Made by a program: the position numbers and the translations under genes
The notes under the pieces: generated by a model
The model's database searches: none
Told to the model about the DNA's origin: nothing
The model's input: the letters and a program-made list of their open reading frames with translations, nothing else
Assembly: GCA_028023455.1 (NCBI GenBank)
Contig: JAQFVV010006294.1
Span: 4,615,001 to 4,679,000, forward strand
Source: Epiperipatus broadwayi
Taxonomy: Eukaryota > Onychophora > Udeonychophora > Euonychophora > Peripatidae
Reading direction: 5' to 3'
DNA: 64,000 nucleotides
Shown: in pieces, positions 42,604-52,891 of the stretch
Position numbering within the stretch: the stretch's first letter is position 1
How the letters are laid out: every line of letters begins with the position of its first letter

Positions 42604-43125
42604 ATCATCATCAACCATTATTATAAGATGGTGTTTCCAAATTTAATTCAGTTTCTTCACATCATATTAATCAACTTTCTTACTTTATCCATCCATTTCA
42701 CCTATGATTTTTAATATAGGATATTTGAACACAAACTTTCAAGCTCCTTTCAGTTATTCACACTATCACAAACATGACCGCACACATGTGTAATGGTTGT
42801 ATGAGATAGTGGATGGCTGAAGGGAGCTTGAAAGTCTCTGTTCAAATCCCCTATTTATATCTAAACTCTAGGTATATAAAATATATTTGTATTAAAAATA
42901 TGATCTCTTCAAGTTTTTTTACAATCTCTTGAGACTAGTTTAAAATTTCAGCTGCCCTTTTATTATAATTTCTTTTAGCAATATATCTAGCCCAGTTCCA
43001 TTTATCACAATGTTAGTGATACCTATTTATTCTATCATCCACAAATTTTACTTTCAAATGTGTTATTCTCAAAATATTCCTCAACTATCTGAAGCCTTCT
43101 CATCTATTAGTATCCAAATTATAGG
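42604..43125 (-). pseudogene. RTE-like LINE 3' relic
   Basis: The minus strand translates, with stops and shifts, as KWNWARYIAKRNYNKRAAEIL (about 43005-42945) and VKWMDKVRKLIN (about 42705-42670), matching the end of the + strand RTE element (KWNWAGHIAKKDD, VRWMDEII). It ends ATGGTTGATGATGATAAC, the same tail type as at 2822-2842. A foldback element has been inserted between the two blocks (42714-42858). The relic is 5'-truncated or erased where the Gypsy LTR begins. Confidence 0.72.
42714..42858. repeat. Foldback inside the RTE relic, with tRNA-like words
   Basis: A left arm (42714-42772) and right arm (about 42797-42858) are inverted copies with roughly 75-80 percent match by eye, around a ~25-base loop that contains CACACATGTGT. 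The right arm reads GTTCAAATCCCC, close to a pol III B box, preceded by GATAGTGGATGGCTGAAG, which could be an eroded A box. Two inverted tRNA-derived heads would explain the shape, but this is a guess. Confidence 0.55.
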
Positions 43126-43128
43126 TCC

Positions 43129-43850
43129 TGCTATGTTTGAAGAAAAAAAATTAAAGAGAAAAATATTCAATTTAAATTGATTTTAAAAATAATTAAAAAG
43201 TTATTTAAAGATTTTATTTAATTAAAGATCCAAACATAGAAAATTTAATAATAGAAAGAAGGTTATCGTCTTTATCTTCTAAAAATAAATTTGTATACTA
43301 ATTGTAATCAAGATAAAAGATAACCCCCTCTTTTTACTGAGAAAGAATAATTATAACATAAATTTAAAAATATAATAGTTAATCCAGAAGAAAAAAAAGC
43401 CCACCAATTGAATATAGGATAGTATAAAAAGGAAATTAAAATATTTTAGTGTATATTTTGACAGAGAAGATTAACTGCTGAAGAAGATGATTTTTCCAAC
43501 CTAGGCATGTCTTGCCTGATGAATGAATGCATAGACTTAGAGACTTTTTGCAAGTTATATTTGATCTTATTACCTTGTGTACCATAGGGTTTTATATTCT
43601 ATATATAGTATTATATAGAAATGCAATTTAGGCTAGATTTTGTAAATACATTGCTAATAAAAAAAATTAAAATATTGTTTTAATACGAATTGCCTACTTA
43701 CTTTACTAAAGTAAGTTATCAAGAGAGTCAAGATAACAAAAGTCTAGATTAATAACAAAAATTTAAATTAATAAGTTTTCATATTAAATGAAAATTAATA
43801 AGTGGGAAATGTATCTAACACTTTGAAATGAAACAAATACTAACTGGTAT
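43129..43850 (+). repeat. 5' LTR of the Gypsy-type element
   Basis: Matches 46912-46983, 47896-48035 and 48610-48842 in order. Shared words include AAAATAATTAAAAAGTTA, CAAACATAGA, TTTAATAATAGAAAG, TAATTGTAATCA, AGTATAAAAA (a possible TATA box at about 43421), GACTTTTTGCA.GTTATATTTGA and TCTAACACTTTGAA. LTR divergence is considerable, so the element is old. The exact 3' limit and primer binding site are uncertain. Confidence 0.65.
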
Positions 43851-43979
43851 AGTCGATTAAAATTTTGGGAAACGCAAAAGAAAACTGCTACAGTTGATGA
43901 AAACTGTCACAGACACCTAAAACTTGGAATGCTAGAAGCATTTTATAAAAAAAAAGAAATAGAATTTTAAAACACTCAA

Positions 43980-44520
43980 AAATTCGAAAATATTAAGATG
44001 AACAAACAGGCAATTTTTCATTAATAACAACAGCAAATTGCCCAATTATGTGGAACAATTGGAAAATATCTTTTTCTAAATGATACTAAGAATGAGAAAC
44101 ATAAACAACAGCTTTTTTTATATTTGACAAGTACTAAATCACAGATTTTTTTAAAAAAATGCACTTCAAATAAGTTAGATGAACTTATTTATGTTGAACT
44201 GTTGGAAAATTATATAGCTATTTTAATCCTACTCCTAACTTCCATGTTGCTAGACTACATTTTAGGAATATGTGACAAGAAAAGGAAAAGATATTATTCA
44301 ATTATGATTTGATTCTGAGAGATTTAGTAAGTCTATTCTTGATCAATTTATTTGGGATATGGCTGGGGATAAGCTCTATCAATAACTATTGGCAAAAAGG
44401 ATTTTAACATACAAAGAAGCATTTCCCACACATTACAAGTTGGTTTTAGAGCAAGTAAAAAAATTTCAGAAACTAAAACTAAATGTTAAGTCAGAAAAAA
44501 GTTTGAAAATAAAAAATAAA
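43980..44520 (+). pseudogene. Gag remnant of the Gypsy-type element
   Basis: Translated pieces in two or three frames fit a Gypsy capsid region: KHKQQLFLYLTSTKSQIFLK and LDELIYVELLENYIAI (about 44105-44225), then, after a shift, DQFIWDMAGDKLYQ.LLAKRIL and TYKEAFP (about 44340-44430). These correspond to the capsid pattern of a FLxxxG-type helix, a Y..L...L..H segment and RDxFVxGLxD...RLL. There are many stops. The family call rests on pattern similarity. Confidence 0.5.
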
Positions 44521-44639
44521 ATATTTTCAGATAGTACTGAAAAATAAATAAATAAATTCAAATGTGTTTTCCTAAAGATTTGTGATGATGTCATTTTAGT
44601 TGTATTTATTATATTGGACTATTTTCAACATTTAATATA

Positions 44640-45025
44640 TGTATTGAATGTCTTGAGAAAAATTACAAATCCTAGATTTGAAGTGTTAAAAAGCAAAAAC
44701 TGCATCTATGAAATACTGTGCAAATGTGAAAAAATGTATATTAGTGAGACTACTTGTTTCACTGAAAAGTGATTGCAAGAAGACAAACTGATGATTAGAA
44801 GAGATAAAACAGATGTATGTACCAATGAACATATGTTCCATTGAGAAAATACAAAAATATTGGATAGAGAAGAAAAACGAAAAAAAATTTAAAGAAGCTG
44901 TTCACATTGCAATGACAAATAATTCCATAAGTCAACCTAATGTGACTAAACATAATGTGTTGAAACCATTAATCAACTTTACTCTTAAGGAAAAAGTGAA
45001 GAAATCAGGAGGAACCTCATAGATA
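44640..45025 (+). pseudogene. Penelope-like element fragment (GIY-YIG end)
   Basis: The frame contains NCIYEILCKCEKMYISETTCFTEK (44696-44770; the usual pattern is GVY.I.C.C...YIGET), then NEHMFH, ENTKILDREEKRKKFKEAVHI and NNSISQPN, which is the usual closing block of Penelope proteins (LDRE...R...EA.YI). It is broken by one stop and two frame changes. It lies inside the Gypsy interior, so it is either a nested insertion or a replacement of the pol region. Confidence 0.65.
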
Positions 45026-45047
45026 AGTATATGAAATTTCTACCGAC

Positions 45048-45335
45048 TGTTTGGCAAGATAGCTCAGTTGGTTAGAATGCTATCTGAAAATTCAGTATTG
45101 AAGAATCTAAGGATCCAAGTTTGATTCCTATGCTAGTACTGTCACTAGTCAGGCCAGCAACACCTGAAGAAGAGAAGAGAATAATACCTCTCAAAATGCT
45201 GTGCATATACTAACCTGTATGCTATTACTAACAGTTGAATGTATTTAGAATATTTAAAGAAAGTTAAATTTTTTAAAAAACATTGAGTACTTATATTAGA
45301 TGACGGAAATAGTTCAATATATAAATACAAAGAAA
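45048..45335 (+). mobile_element. tRNA-derived SINE, best copy in the window
   Basis: The head at 45054-45134 looks like a tRNA: an A box (AAGATAGCTCAGTTGGTTAG) and a B box (CAAGTTTGATTCC) about 55 bases apart. A body follows that is shared with the copies at 8153 and 9000 (GAAGAAGAGAAGAGAATAAT, TATACTAACCTG, CTATTACTAACAG, TATTAGATGACGGAAATAG). It ends near AATATATAAATAC. It sits inside the Gypsy interior next to the Penelope fragment. A target duplication was not fixed. Confidence 0.68.
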
Positions 45336-45879
45336 TTCAATTATTTCTGCTGTGTTAAAGCAGGTCATTAGCGAACAAATGTAAACATAAATAATGAAAA
45401 AAATGCACTCATAAAGGCCATTTGGAAAAAATGTTAAGAACAAAAATGATAAAAATAGAACAGTTAAAATTAAAAACTATTATTCTAAAATACTTGATGA
45501 AATTAATAAAGTAGAAGAAGATCAATTTCATCAATTGCCAATTCCAGTACATATATTTTTGGAGAAATTTTAAATAGAAATTGATATCATGGGAAAATTA
45601 AATTTAAATCACATGTATACCAACATAGAATAACAGCAAAAGATGTAAATAGGAACAAAATCAAAATGACAGAATTATTAAATGTCCCTGTAAAACTAAA
45701 TAGTAGAAATGTGATTGTAAATTATAGATAGTAAAATATTTGTAAAAAATATCAAAACTCAAGTGGAAATAAAATTTATTTTCATTAGAATCGTAAAATA
45801 AACACACCTACAGTGAAATTATTGATGATTAATGATCTTAAACCAATTATCCACAATCCTAGGATTCTGTCAAAATTGA

Positions 45880-46510
45880 ATGCAGATATGAAGACTACAT
45901 AAAAAAGTGTGAATCATGCCCATAAAACAGTATAATCCCCAAGAAAAAAGTACACTAATCTGCATGAAACTGTGAGGCCATGGTAAGAATCCACATAGAT
46001 ACTGTGGGTCCATATAAAGTACATATAATATTGGTCATAGTAGTTACATATTTGGGATGAATTGACTTCTGGTTAGAGAAAAACATCAGCTCAAAAGAAA
46101 TCATAAAAGGCCCTCATGAAATTTTGTCTAATCATGGAATTCCAGAAATGTTAGTTTCAAATCATGAACTGTTTTCATTTCAAAATTTTTTTAGGAGAAA
46201 CTAAGAGAATGAGGTGTATCACATATAGTAGCAGCACATTATTATCCTGAATCAAATGGATTAGTTGACAAGGTTATCCAGCAATTAAAAATGATGGGTT
46301 AATACACTAATAATACTAATATACATGAAGCTTTGGCCATGTTATTGTTTTCCTATCATCCAATATCACCAACCACCACTGGAAAGACTTCAACAGAATC
46401 ATTAATGAGGGAGAAAAATTATCAACCAAATTGATTCTTTTGTTACTGAATAAAAAAAAACAAAGCAGTAGTAGCAAACATAAATCTAAATATAGAATTA
46501 ATAATAAGGT
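45880..46510 (+). pseudogene. Integrase remnant of the Gypsy-type element
   Basis: In broken frames: a zinc-binding tail (KKCESCP at about 45907-45927), then RIHIDTVGP (about 45986-46012; first catalytic Asp kept), HEILSNHGIPEMLVSNHELFS (46117-46175; the usual D of SDNG is N) and HYYPESNGLVDKVIQQLK (about 46236-46291; the usual E is D). Then follow SPTTTGKTS, and LMREKNYQPN of the post-integrase region. The last frame runs into a chromo-less basic tail up to about 46800. Two of three catalytic residues appear substituted, and several stops interrupt the frame, so it is dead. Confidence 0.62.
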
Positions 46511-46983
46511 TTGAGTTTGAGACATTTAAAAAAAACTGGGGGGGGGGGATATAACATTGTAAAAACAAAAACAAAAGATAGAGGTGAAGACAGTTTAAAA
46601 AAAAGCTGGGTTAATGGAAAAATAAAAGCTGTGATCTTCAATAACATTGTGAAAAAAAATATGGTGGTAAATTTAGTTGTCACATAAACCATATCCTTGA
46701 AATGACATTTCAAAGCAGAAGACTACAAAACACAAGAAGAAGAAACCATTGAACAAATCATTAGTGAAACTTCAAGAGGAAACAGAACGAACATAGATAC
46801 TTAGCCCAGAAAAGTAAAAGAAAAGAAAAAAAAAGCCAAGATATTTAGAAGATTATATTTGCAGTTGAGTTTAGTGTAAAAAATTATTTCCTCTGGAATA
46901 AAGAGAGACAGTGCTACATCTGAAGGGGGGGAGAGAAAAAATTAACTTAAATTGGTTTTTAAAAATAATTAAAAAGTTAATTA

Positions 46984-47895
46984 GAGATACACCCACACTC
47001 CAATTCACCAAGCTCTCACAAATTTGCAGGCCTCCGAGCATTTTTATATGGAAATATGCAACTGTGCAAGTTTGAAGCGGATAGAAAGAATAATATACAT
47101 CTCTACACCAAAGACCTACTACAAGCAGGCTACAAACTCAACACTATTAACAATAAAATTAAACAATTTTGTAAGAAAATCGTAGACAATAAAAACGATA
47201 CTAAAATTCCATATATCACTCTTCCACACATACCTAAAATCTCCTACCAATTAATTAAGGTTTTGTCCAATAAATTTAAAATTAGTTTTCATATACCCCC
47301 ATGCACTAATCGTCTAATAAATAACTCTAAAGATAAAATCGAACCTTCTCAGACCCCCCATGTTGTTTACAGCATATCATGCCCACAACCCGGTTACCAG
47401 GCCATTTATTTTGGGGAAACCAAAGCAGGCATAATCAACAGGACAGCACAACATAGATACACCTATAATAGAGCAAAGAAAAATAATGATAACTCATCAA
47501 CATTCTTAGAACATTCCAAGAAGACAGAACGTGTTTGAACCCTCCAACCCTAAAATAGTCGGCATTGAGAAAAACGACATCAAGCGGAAAATCAGAGCAT
47601 ACTTCATTAATGGCAATAATAACGCTACCAATAGACAGGATACCTGCTTTGACATCTCCAAATGTTGGACTATCTAGCTCATTTGCATACGTTTTGCATA
47701 ACGCTTTGTTTTCTTGCCCTATTTCCTCGTTCTGCATCTCACATTACCGCTATGAATATGAGGCAAATGGCCTCGAAAGCGCTTAGCATATAATAATTTT
47801 TGGAATCTTTATAGCTTCTCATTCAAGTGTTTCATACGCTTTTTAATATAAACATTACAAGCATTTTAATATGTATATTACAAGCTTTTTAATAT
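46984..47895 (+). mobile_element. 5'-truncated Penelope-like element inside the 3' LTR
   Basis: It interrupts the LTR between AAAAGTTAATTAGAGAT on the left and TTAATTAAAGATTCAAAC on the right; TTAATTARAGAT on both sides (about 12 bases, one mismatch) could be the target duplication. It carries the last part of a Penelope protein and a 3' region. Its end has two to three short tandem units (ACAAGC..TTTTAATATGTAT at about 47840-47890). Confidence 0.7.
47056..47690 (+). pseudogene. Penelope-like protein, C-terminal part with GIY-YIG nuclease
   Basis: An open frame of 160 codons (47056-47538) covers the linker after the reverse transcriptase (YITLPHIPKISYQ, the usual I/LP.I..LS pattern) and the GIY-YIG domain: VVYSISCP, YFGETKAGIINRTAQHRY and NSSTFLEHSKKT. 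After a frameshift at about 47538 the block GIEKNDIKRKIRAYFI and NRQDTCFDISKCW (about 47560-47673) completes the domain. Penelope proteins join a reverse transcriptase to this nuclease; here the reverse transcriptase is missing through 5' truncation. It is better preserved than the fragment at 44640 and clearly a different insertion. Confidence 0.78.
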
Positions 47896-48039
47896 GTATA
47901 TTAATTAAAGATTCAAACATAGATTATTTAATAATAGAAAGTCACTGTCTTCATTTATTAAAAATAAATTTTGGATGTTAATTGTAATCAGTACATTAAT
48001 TAATAAAAAAAAAATCCTCTCTTTACCAAGAAAAAATAT

Positions 48040-48605
48040 GCTATGTCCTGTGGTAGCAAGTAAATAATTGACAAAGGCAGAATTGAGATGATAACTTAAT
48101 AGTTTAATTTAAATAACATGTGAGCATATTTACAAATGCACAATCTGATAAACCCTAGTCTTGCTTTTGGACTTACAGAGGTAGGAGTCTCTAACTTACA
48201 TTAATACCAGAACAGATAGACCAGGCTCTGAGGGTTTACATACCCCTCAAACTTCTGGAATCTTTACAAACATTACCAAATATGGTGTTTTTTTACATAT
48301 TCTTGGTATTTTTTACCCACCTCACCATATACGATGTTTTTTTTACAGTTCTCTGACCTTATAAGGCCAGCTATGCAACGCTATGACCTAACAATATTGC
48401 TTCAAATTTGTAGTTACATTTATTTTACAGTTATTTATATAATTATTATATATATCTAATTATTTACCCACAATCATTATACATAATTATTGTACAAAGT
48501 TATTATTTTTATTCTGCACAATTATTATATATTTATTGTTACACACATATATATATATTCCTTGCTTGACCTTGAACACTGCAGATTATATCATGCACTG
48601 AAAAA
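48040..48605. other. Unidentified insertion in the 3' LTR, possible solo LTR
   Basis: About 560 bases with no match in the left LTR. It begins near TGTCCTGTGGTAG and ends near the ATGCACTG before GAAAAATACA. Less AT-biased in its first half (48160-48400), AT-alternating in its second. TG and CA ends at 48045 and about 48597-48615 are possible on either strand, but no target duplication was fixed. Confidence 0.35.
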
Positions 48606-48842
48606 TACAATAATTACTCCAAAAGTAAAGAAATGTGTTCGTTGATTAAAGGACAGTATAAAAAAGAGAAGACTGGCTGCAGCAGTAGAAGATCTAGGGA
48701 CTTTTTGCAGGTTATATTTGACCTTATTATTTTATATCCTATGTATAATAAAAATGTATATCACTAAGCTCTTATATTAAAAGAAAATTAATAAATTGAA
48801 AGTTTGTCTAACACTTTGAAGATACATAAATAAAAATTGGTA

Positions 48843-51410
48843 AGACTCATCTATTACAAACCTTCCTATTCAAAAACGTAGACATATTTTATTTTAATGC
48901 TGTTAGTTCTACCAAAGTATCACATCCAAATTTAATTCTATAATTTCAGATATATAATAGTATATTTGTATTAATATTTTATTTTAAGCCTTTGGAAAAG
49001 ATTTTAAAAATGATTGCATACTTAAGAACAAAAATATTTTTTAAATTTATAATATTAATTTTTAATTCATTTTCGAAATTATAAGTTTTAATATATATAT
49101 AGTGATTAATTCTGATTACAAGTATAGATATTAATTTATTTATCTTTTGAGAGTTTGTGTTTATAGTAATAATTAGTATACTTCATTTATTAACAAAAAA
49201 AAATTATGAAATCAAAAAGAAAAGTTGTTTATAAAACAGTTGATATATTTAGTTATCAATTCAAAACCTTAGGTTTTAATCATATAAATAAATAATTGAC
49301 TGGATTGTAAAAAATAAAAGTACAAATTGTGATATTAAATGTCAATTAGAACATAAAAGATTTTTTTTCCCTGACTTCCAACAATATTGTCGTCTAGGTT
49401 CTGCATAATCTTAAATTAGTTTTTGGAATTTGCCAATGCCAAAAAAAAAAAAAAATTTCAAATATTTTATTTTTTTAGATATTCTATTAATTGAAATTTA
49501 AACCATTTTACAATAAAAAAAATATTATTAATAGTGATTCTTAATTTAATAATAACCTTATACAAAATCCAAACTGTTAATTTACAGAATGAATCATGAG
49601 ATCTGAAATATTATTTTTTTTATGCAACAAAATAATTTATGGGCAGCCATATTGTTTACGTATGCCGTTTTTTCCTACCATGATTCAACTTAAATAGCTT
49701 TATCGATGATTTTCCACATAAACTAAGTATTTTCCCCCCTACCCGTAGTCTCTGTAATTATTTTTTCTTACACTATACAGACAAAAGCAATGATAATTCT
49801 TTTGTTCTAAAACTAATTATTCTATTTGTCGACACAATTTATATATTATTATTTTAATTAAATGATACTATATGTTTTAGTTGTAAAATGGTGTCCTTGT
49901 GGTGGGACTTCGGAATGCAAAATCATACTCTTTATAGACATAAATGAATTTCTAATGTGTTATCAACGATCATAACATTTTACCAACGATTTTTAAAATT
50001 TAAAAAAAAAAAAGTAAGCAAGTTTTTTATTTGAAAATAAATGTTCAACAATAATAATTAATTTTTTTATTGGAATTAATTTCAGAAATAGTTACTATGG
50101 TATTTTAAGAGTGCAGTACCATAATTAACAGTTGAGTATAAAGGAGGGAAAAAACGATTTTTCCTTTTAATATTGTTCTTATATAGTTGACATTATACAG
50201 CTTTTTTTTTTATATATACAAACATCCGTTTACATGAAATGATCTTTATAGTAATCAACTTTTAAAAAAAACTATATTTCAGTTTTTATATCTTCCTTTT
50301 TTTTAATATCGGATTCGACAAAAACAATCTACTGTAATTAATTTTCTACTTAAATTTAGTTATTAGAAAATATATCTAGATTAAAGAAAGTTAAAAATTG
50401 GTTATATTTATTTACAAAGTAACTATTTATAAATGATATTATTATACAGGTATTTTAAACTTGTATTTCGTAACAATTTAACCCTATATTTTTAGATTTA
50501 TTTATTAATTTTTAACGTAGTATTCATATTCGATGATCTTTGTTCCAAGATGGCGTTTTCTCCAAGAGGATTTGGTTGTCAACGATTTGTAAAAAAAAAA
50601 TGACGTCATGTCAAATATTTACATGCTTAACAAAAAAAATTATCTTTTTCATTTGCAAAAAGTACGTAGCCCGTTTGTTTAATCTAAATTTTTTTAACGT
50701 GCTTCTTATTTGAACTGACATCTTTATCGTGCTATTGGAGAGAAGATGATTAAAAAATTAGTATCGATTTTAATATTGTATAATAACTCTCAATTATATG
50801 TATACATACAATTGATAAGTATAAAAATGAATTCATATTTTTATGGTCGTGTCTATAAAATTGGTTTGATTTTCTAAAATTTAAGATTAATTTTTTGTTA
50901 AGGAATGCTGAATAATTTTAGTTCGCTACGGATTTTCATATTTCCCAGCAGTGATCAGATTATTTGTACTGTACATATATTATTAAATATTGAGAAATGC
51001 ATATCTTAATGTGATAAAGACTCATTAAAGTTCCGATGGAGTTCTAAAATTAGAAAGTTAAAATAAATTATGTGAATAAATAAGGTGGCGATCAATAGCA
51101 AATTACCATTAATAATCAATTGTTATAATTTAGTTACTTTTTTGTTTAAGTTTTTCATCTGCATTCAGACCGATCATTTAACACAATGCTTAATAATTTA
51201 TGGATTATTTTTATTTCGTTTTTAATCACAGAAATGTTACAAAGGAGACTTAATTCAAAATTCTTGTAAAAATAAATGAAAAGTACTTATTAAAGTAAAA
51301 AATATATCTATTTTTTTATATAACTAGACATACAAATTAAAAAGCATTAACGAATTAATTAACAAGCTTATAAGTCAATTAAATATTAATAACAACAAAA
51401 ACTATCAGCT
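48843..51410. other. AT-rich intergenic DNA, nothing recognised
   Basis: No gene or repeat shared with the rest of the window. A- and T-runs are frequent (for example 49439-49454). Two short patches of more even composition (49640-49780 and 50540-50620) show no recognisable motif. Confidence 0.5.
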
Positions 51411-51426
51411 TAAAATGATATAATAA

Positions 51427-52424
51427 AACAAACTACTAGAAACAGTGACAAAAATCACAACCTCTCTTTCAAAACCTACCTCTCTATTTACACCAAAGTC
51501 CAATTATTAACATGCTCGTTATTTCTAGAATTACCTACTTTTCTTCCATAATAAAATTTTCAAAACATTTCACCTCGAAAATATCGCTTTGCACTGAGCC
51601 ACTATGGGGGCGAAAAAGTGTTGCAGTATCAGCTAAATGCCTTAACAGAACACCCACTAACGATGGATTAGGTCTTCACACTATTCACACTTTTCATATA
51701 CAAAAAAAACAGTTAACCTCCTAGCATCAACCATAAGGCAATTCCCTACACTTTCATGCTTATTCACAGTCACGCCAACATACACCACTACCTTCCTCCG
51801 AATATATACCATTTCTCATACAGTTCCATCACAAGCATATCTAATCAAATAGACATTCAATACACATATTGGAAAATAACACAACTTCTTATATCCAGAT
51901 GTCTCCGATGAAACACATCAATGCTAGGAATAAACAACCATCAATTACTAAGAAGGTTCAGAAAATGATCATTGGAGCCTAAATATTTCAATTTCATCTT
52001 GAAAAATCTACATGCACTGCTAACATTATATGTCCTTCGCTTTCGATGTCTGTACCCCAATATTGATCCCTTCTGCAATCTTTGTCATACAGCAGAGGAA
52101 ACACAACAACTTATTTTATATTTGCCAAGCTCTATCTAATACATGTAAAGTCATGATTGATGCCTATCAATGACAAAACATCTCGATAAGAAATGTCATG
52201 GAATCATATAAAAAATCTTCTATACCTACAGTACGAGCAGTCACATTTCTACTATACGCATACTGGTGCTCTCGTTGCACCTTCACATTCGGAAATAAGA
52301 CCTGACAACATCTGGCCATCTTTATAAACAAACTACAACAATTAAGGGCCCAAGATTACAAAATTACTCCTCCAGACATCATAGCAGCAACATGGTCACT
52401 TATAAATCAATCTTCCAACCTATA
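51427..52424 (+). pseudogene. ORF2 C-terminal part of the truncated LINE
   Basis: Readable in pieces: KITTSLSKPTSLFTPKS (51455-51505), then LVISRITYFSSIIKFSKHFTSKIS (51515-51586), matching LVITKIIYYSPIIQFSKAFTSKIS of family A. Then RKSVAVSAKCLNR, NDGLGLHTIHTF, a diverged stretch with a CCHC-like FCNLCHTAEETQQL segment (about 52073-52110), and finally AATWSLINQSSNL with a stop at 52422-52424. At least four frame breaks. Truncation by incomplete reverse transcription explains the missing 5' part. Confidence 0.8.
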
Positions 52425-52739
52425 ATCAGAGTATATTGGCTCAAATAAGCAACATCCATTCACATTTCCATAAATGCAACAATAAACATTGCCTATTAAT
52501 CCAGACATTTTCTAACCAATTGCATAATATTGTAAACACAAACTAGTTAATAGACCACAGTGGTCATACCAACAAAAAAATTACAAGGACATGTGAAAAT
52601 ACAAGCAAACTCATAAAAAGTAAAACTATCCTAATCAATTTAACTTAAGCCAAGATTGCTCATGTAACACAATGCAATCAAAATTTGTAAAATCTATGTA
52701 ACTTTTTTGAAGAATCAATAAAGATATATCTTTGAAACA
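51427..52739 (+). mobile_element. 5'-truncated LINE related to the array families, with 16-bp target duplication
   Basis: The 16-base word TAAAATGATATAATAA is present at 51411-51426 and again at 52740-52755, exactly flanking the element. The interior is the last third of ORF2 plus about 310 bases of 3' UTR, ending AATAAAG..ATCTTTGAAACA, the same 3' end as the array members. It is on the opposite strand from the array and not next to a microsatellite. Confidence 0.85.
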
Positions 52740-52891
52740 TAAAATGATATAATAATAAAAGACCACCTTTCCACTTTGTGCCATCTAATGTAAACTTGAG
52801 AAACCAATGTTTAATAAATGCATATAAAATCGATATTCTTATTATAGAAGTGAAAGTATTAAAATATATAGTTACTAATTCGATCTCAAAT

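Larger units (their letters stand above)
43129..48842 (+). mobile_element. Decayed Gypsy-type LTR retrotransposon carrying later insertions
   Basis: Two diverged direct repeats, 43129-43850 and 46912-48842, start alike (TGCTATGTTTGAAG / TGCTACATCTGAAG) and end alike (CTTTGAA...TGGTA). Between them lie gag remnants and integrase remnants in sense order. A purine-rich run (AATAAAGAGAGACAG) precedes the right repeat, as a polypurine tract would. Protease and RT/RNase H were not found; part of the interior seems deleted or replaced by a Penelope fragment and a SINE. The right LTR is stretched by two further insertions. Confidence 0.7.
46912..48842 (+). repeat. 3' LTR of the Gypsy-type element, split by two insertions
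   Basis: LTR sequence is present at 46912-46983, 47896-48035 and 48610-48842. The first gap (46984-47895) holds a Penelope-like element and the second (about 48040-48605) an unidentified block. Removing both gives a repeat of about 450 bases, shorter than the left LTR because of additional deletions. Confidence 0.62.

Noticed and set aside
46538-46549. G-run as a quadruplex signal
   Set aside because: A single G tract cannot form an intramolecular quadruplex; likewise the C-run at 10627.
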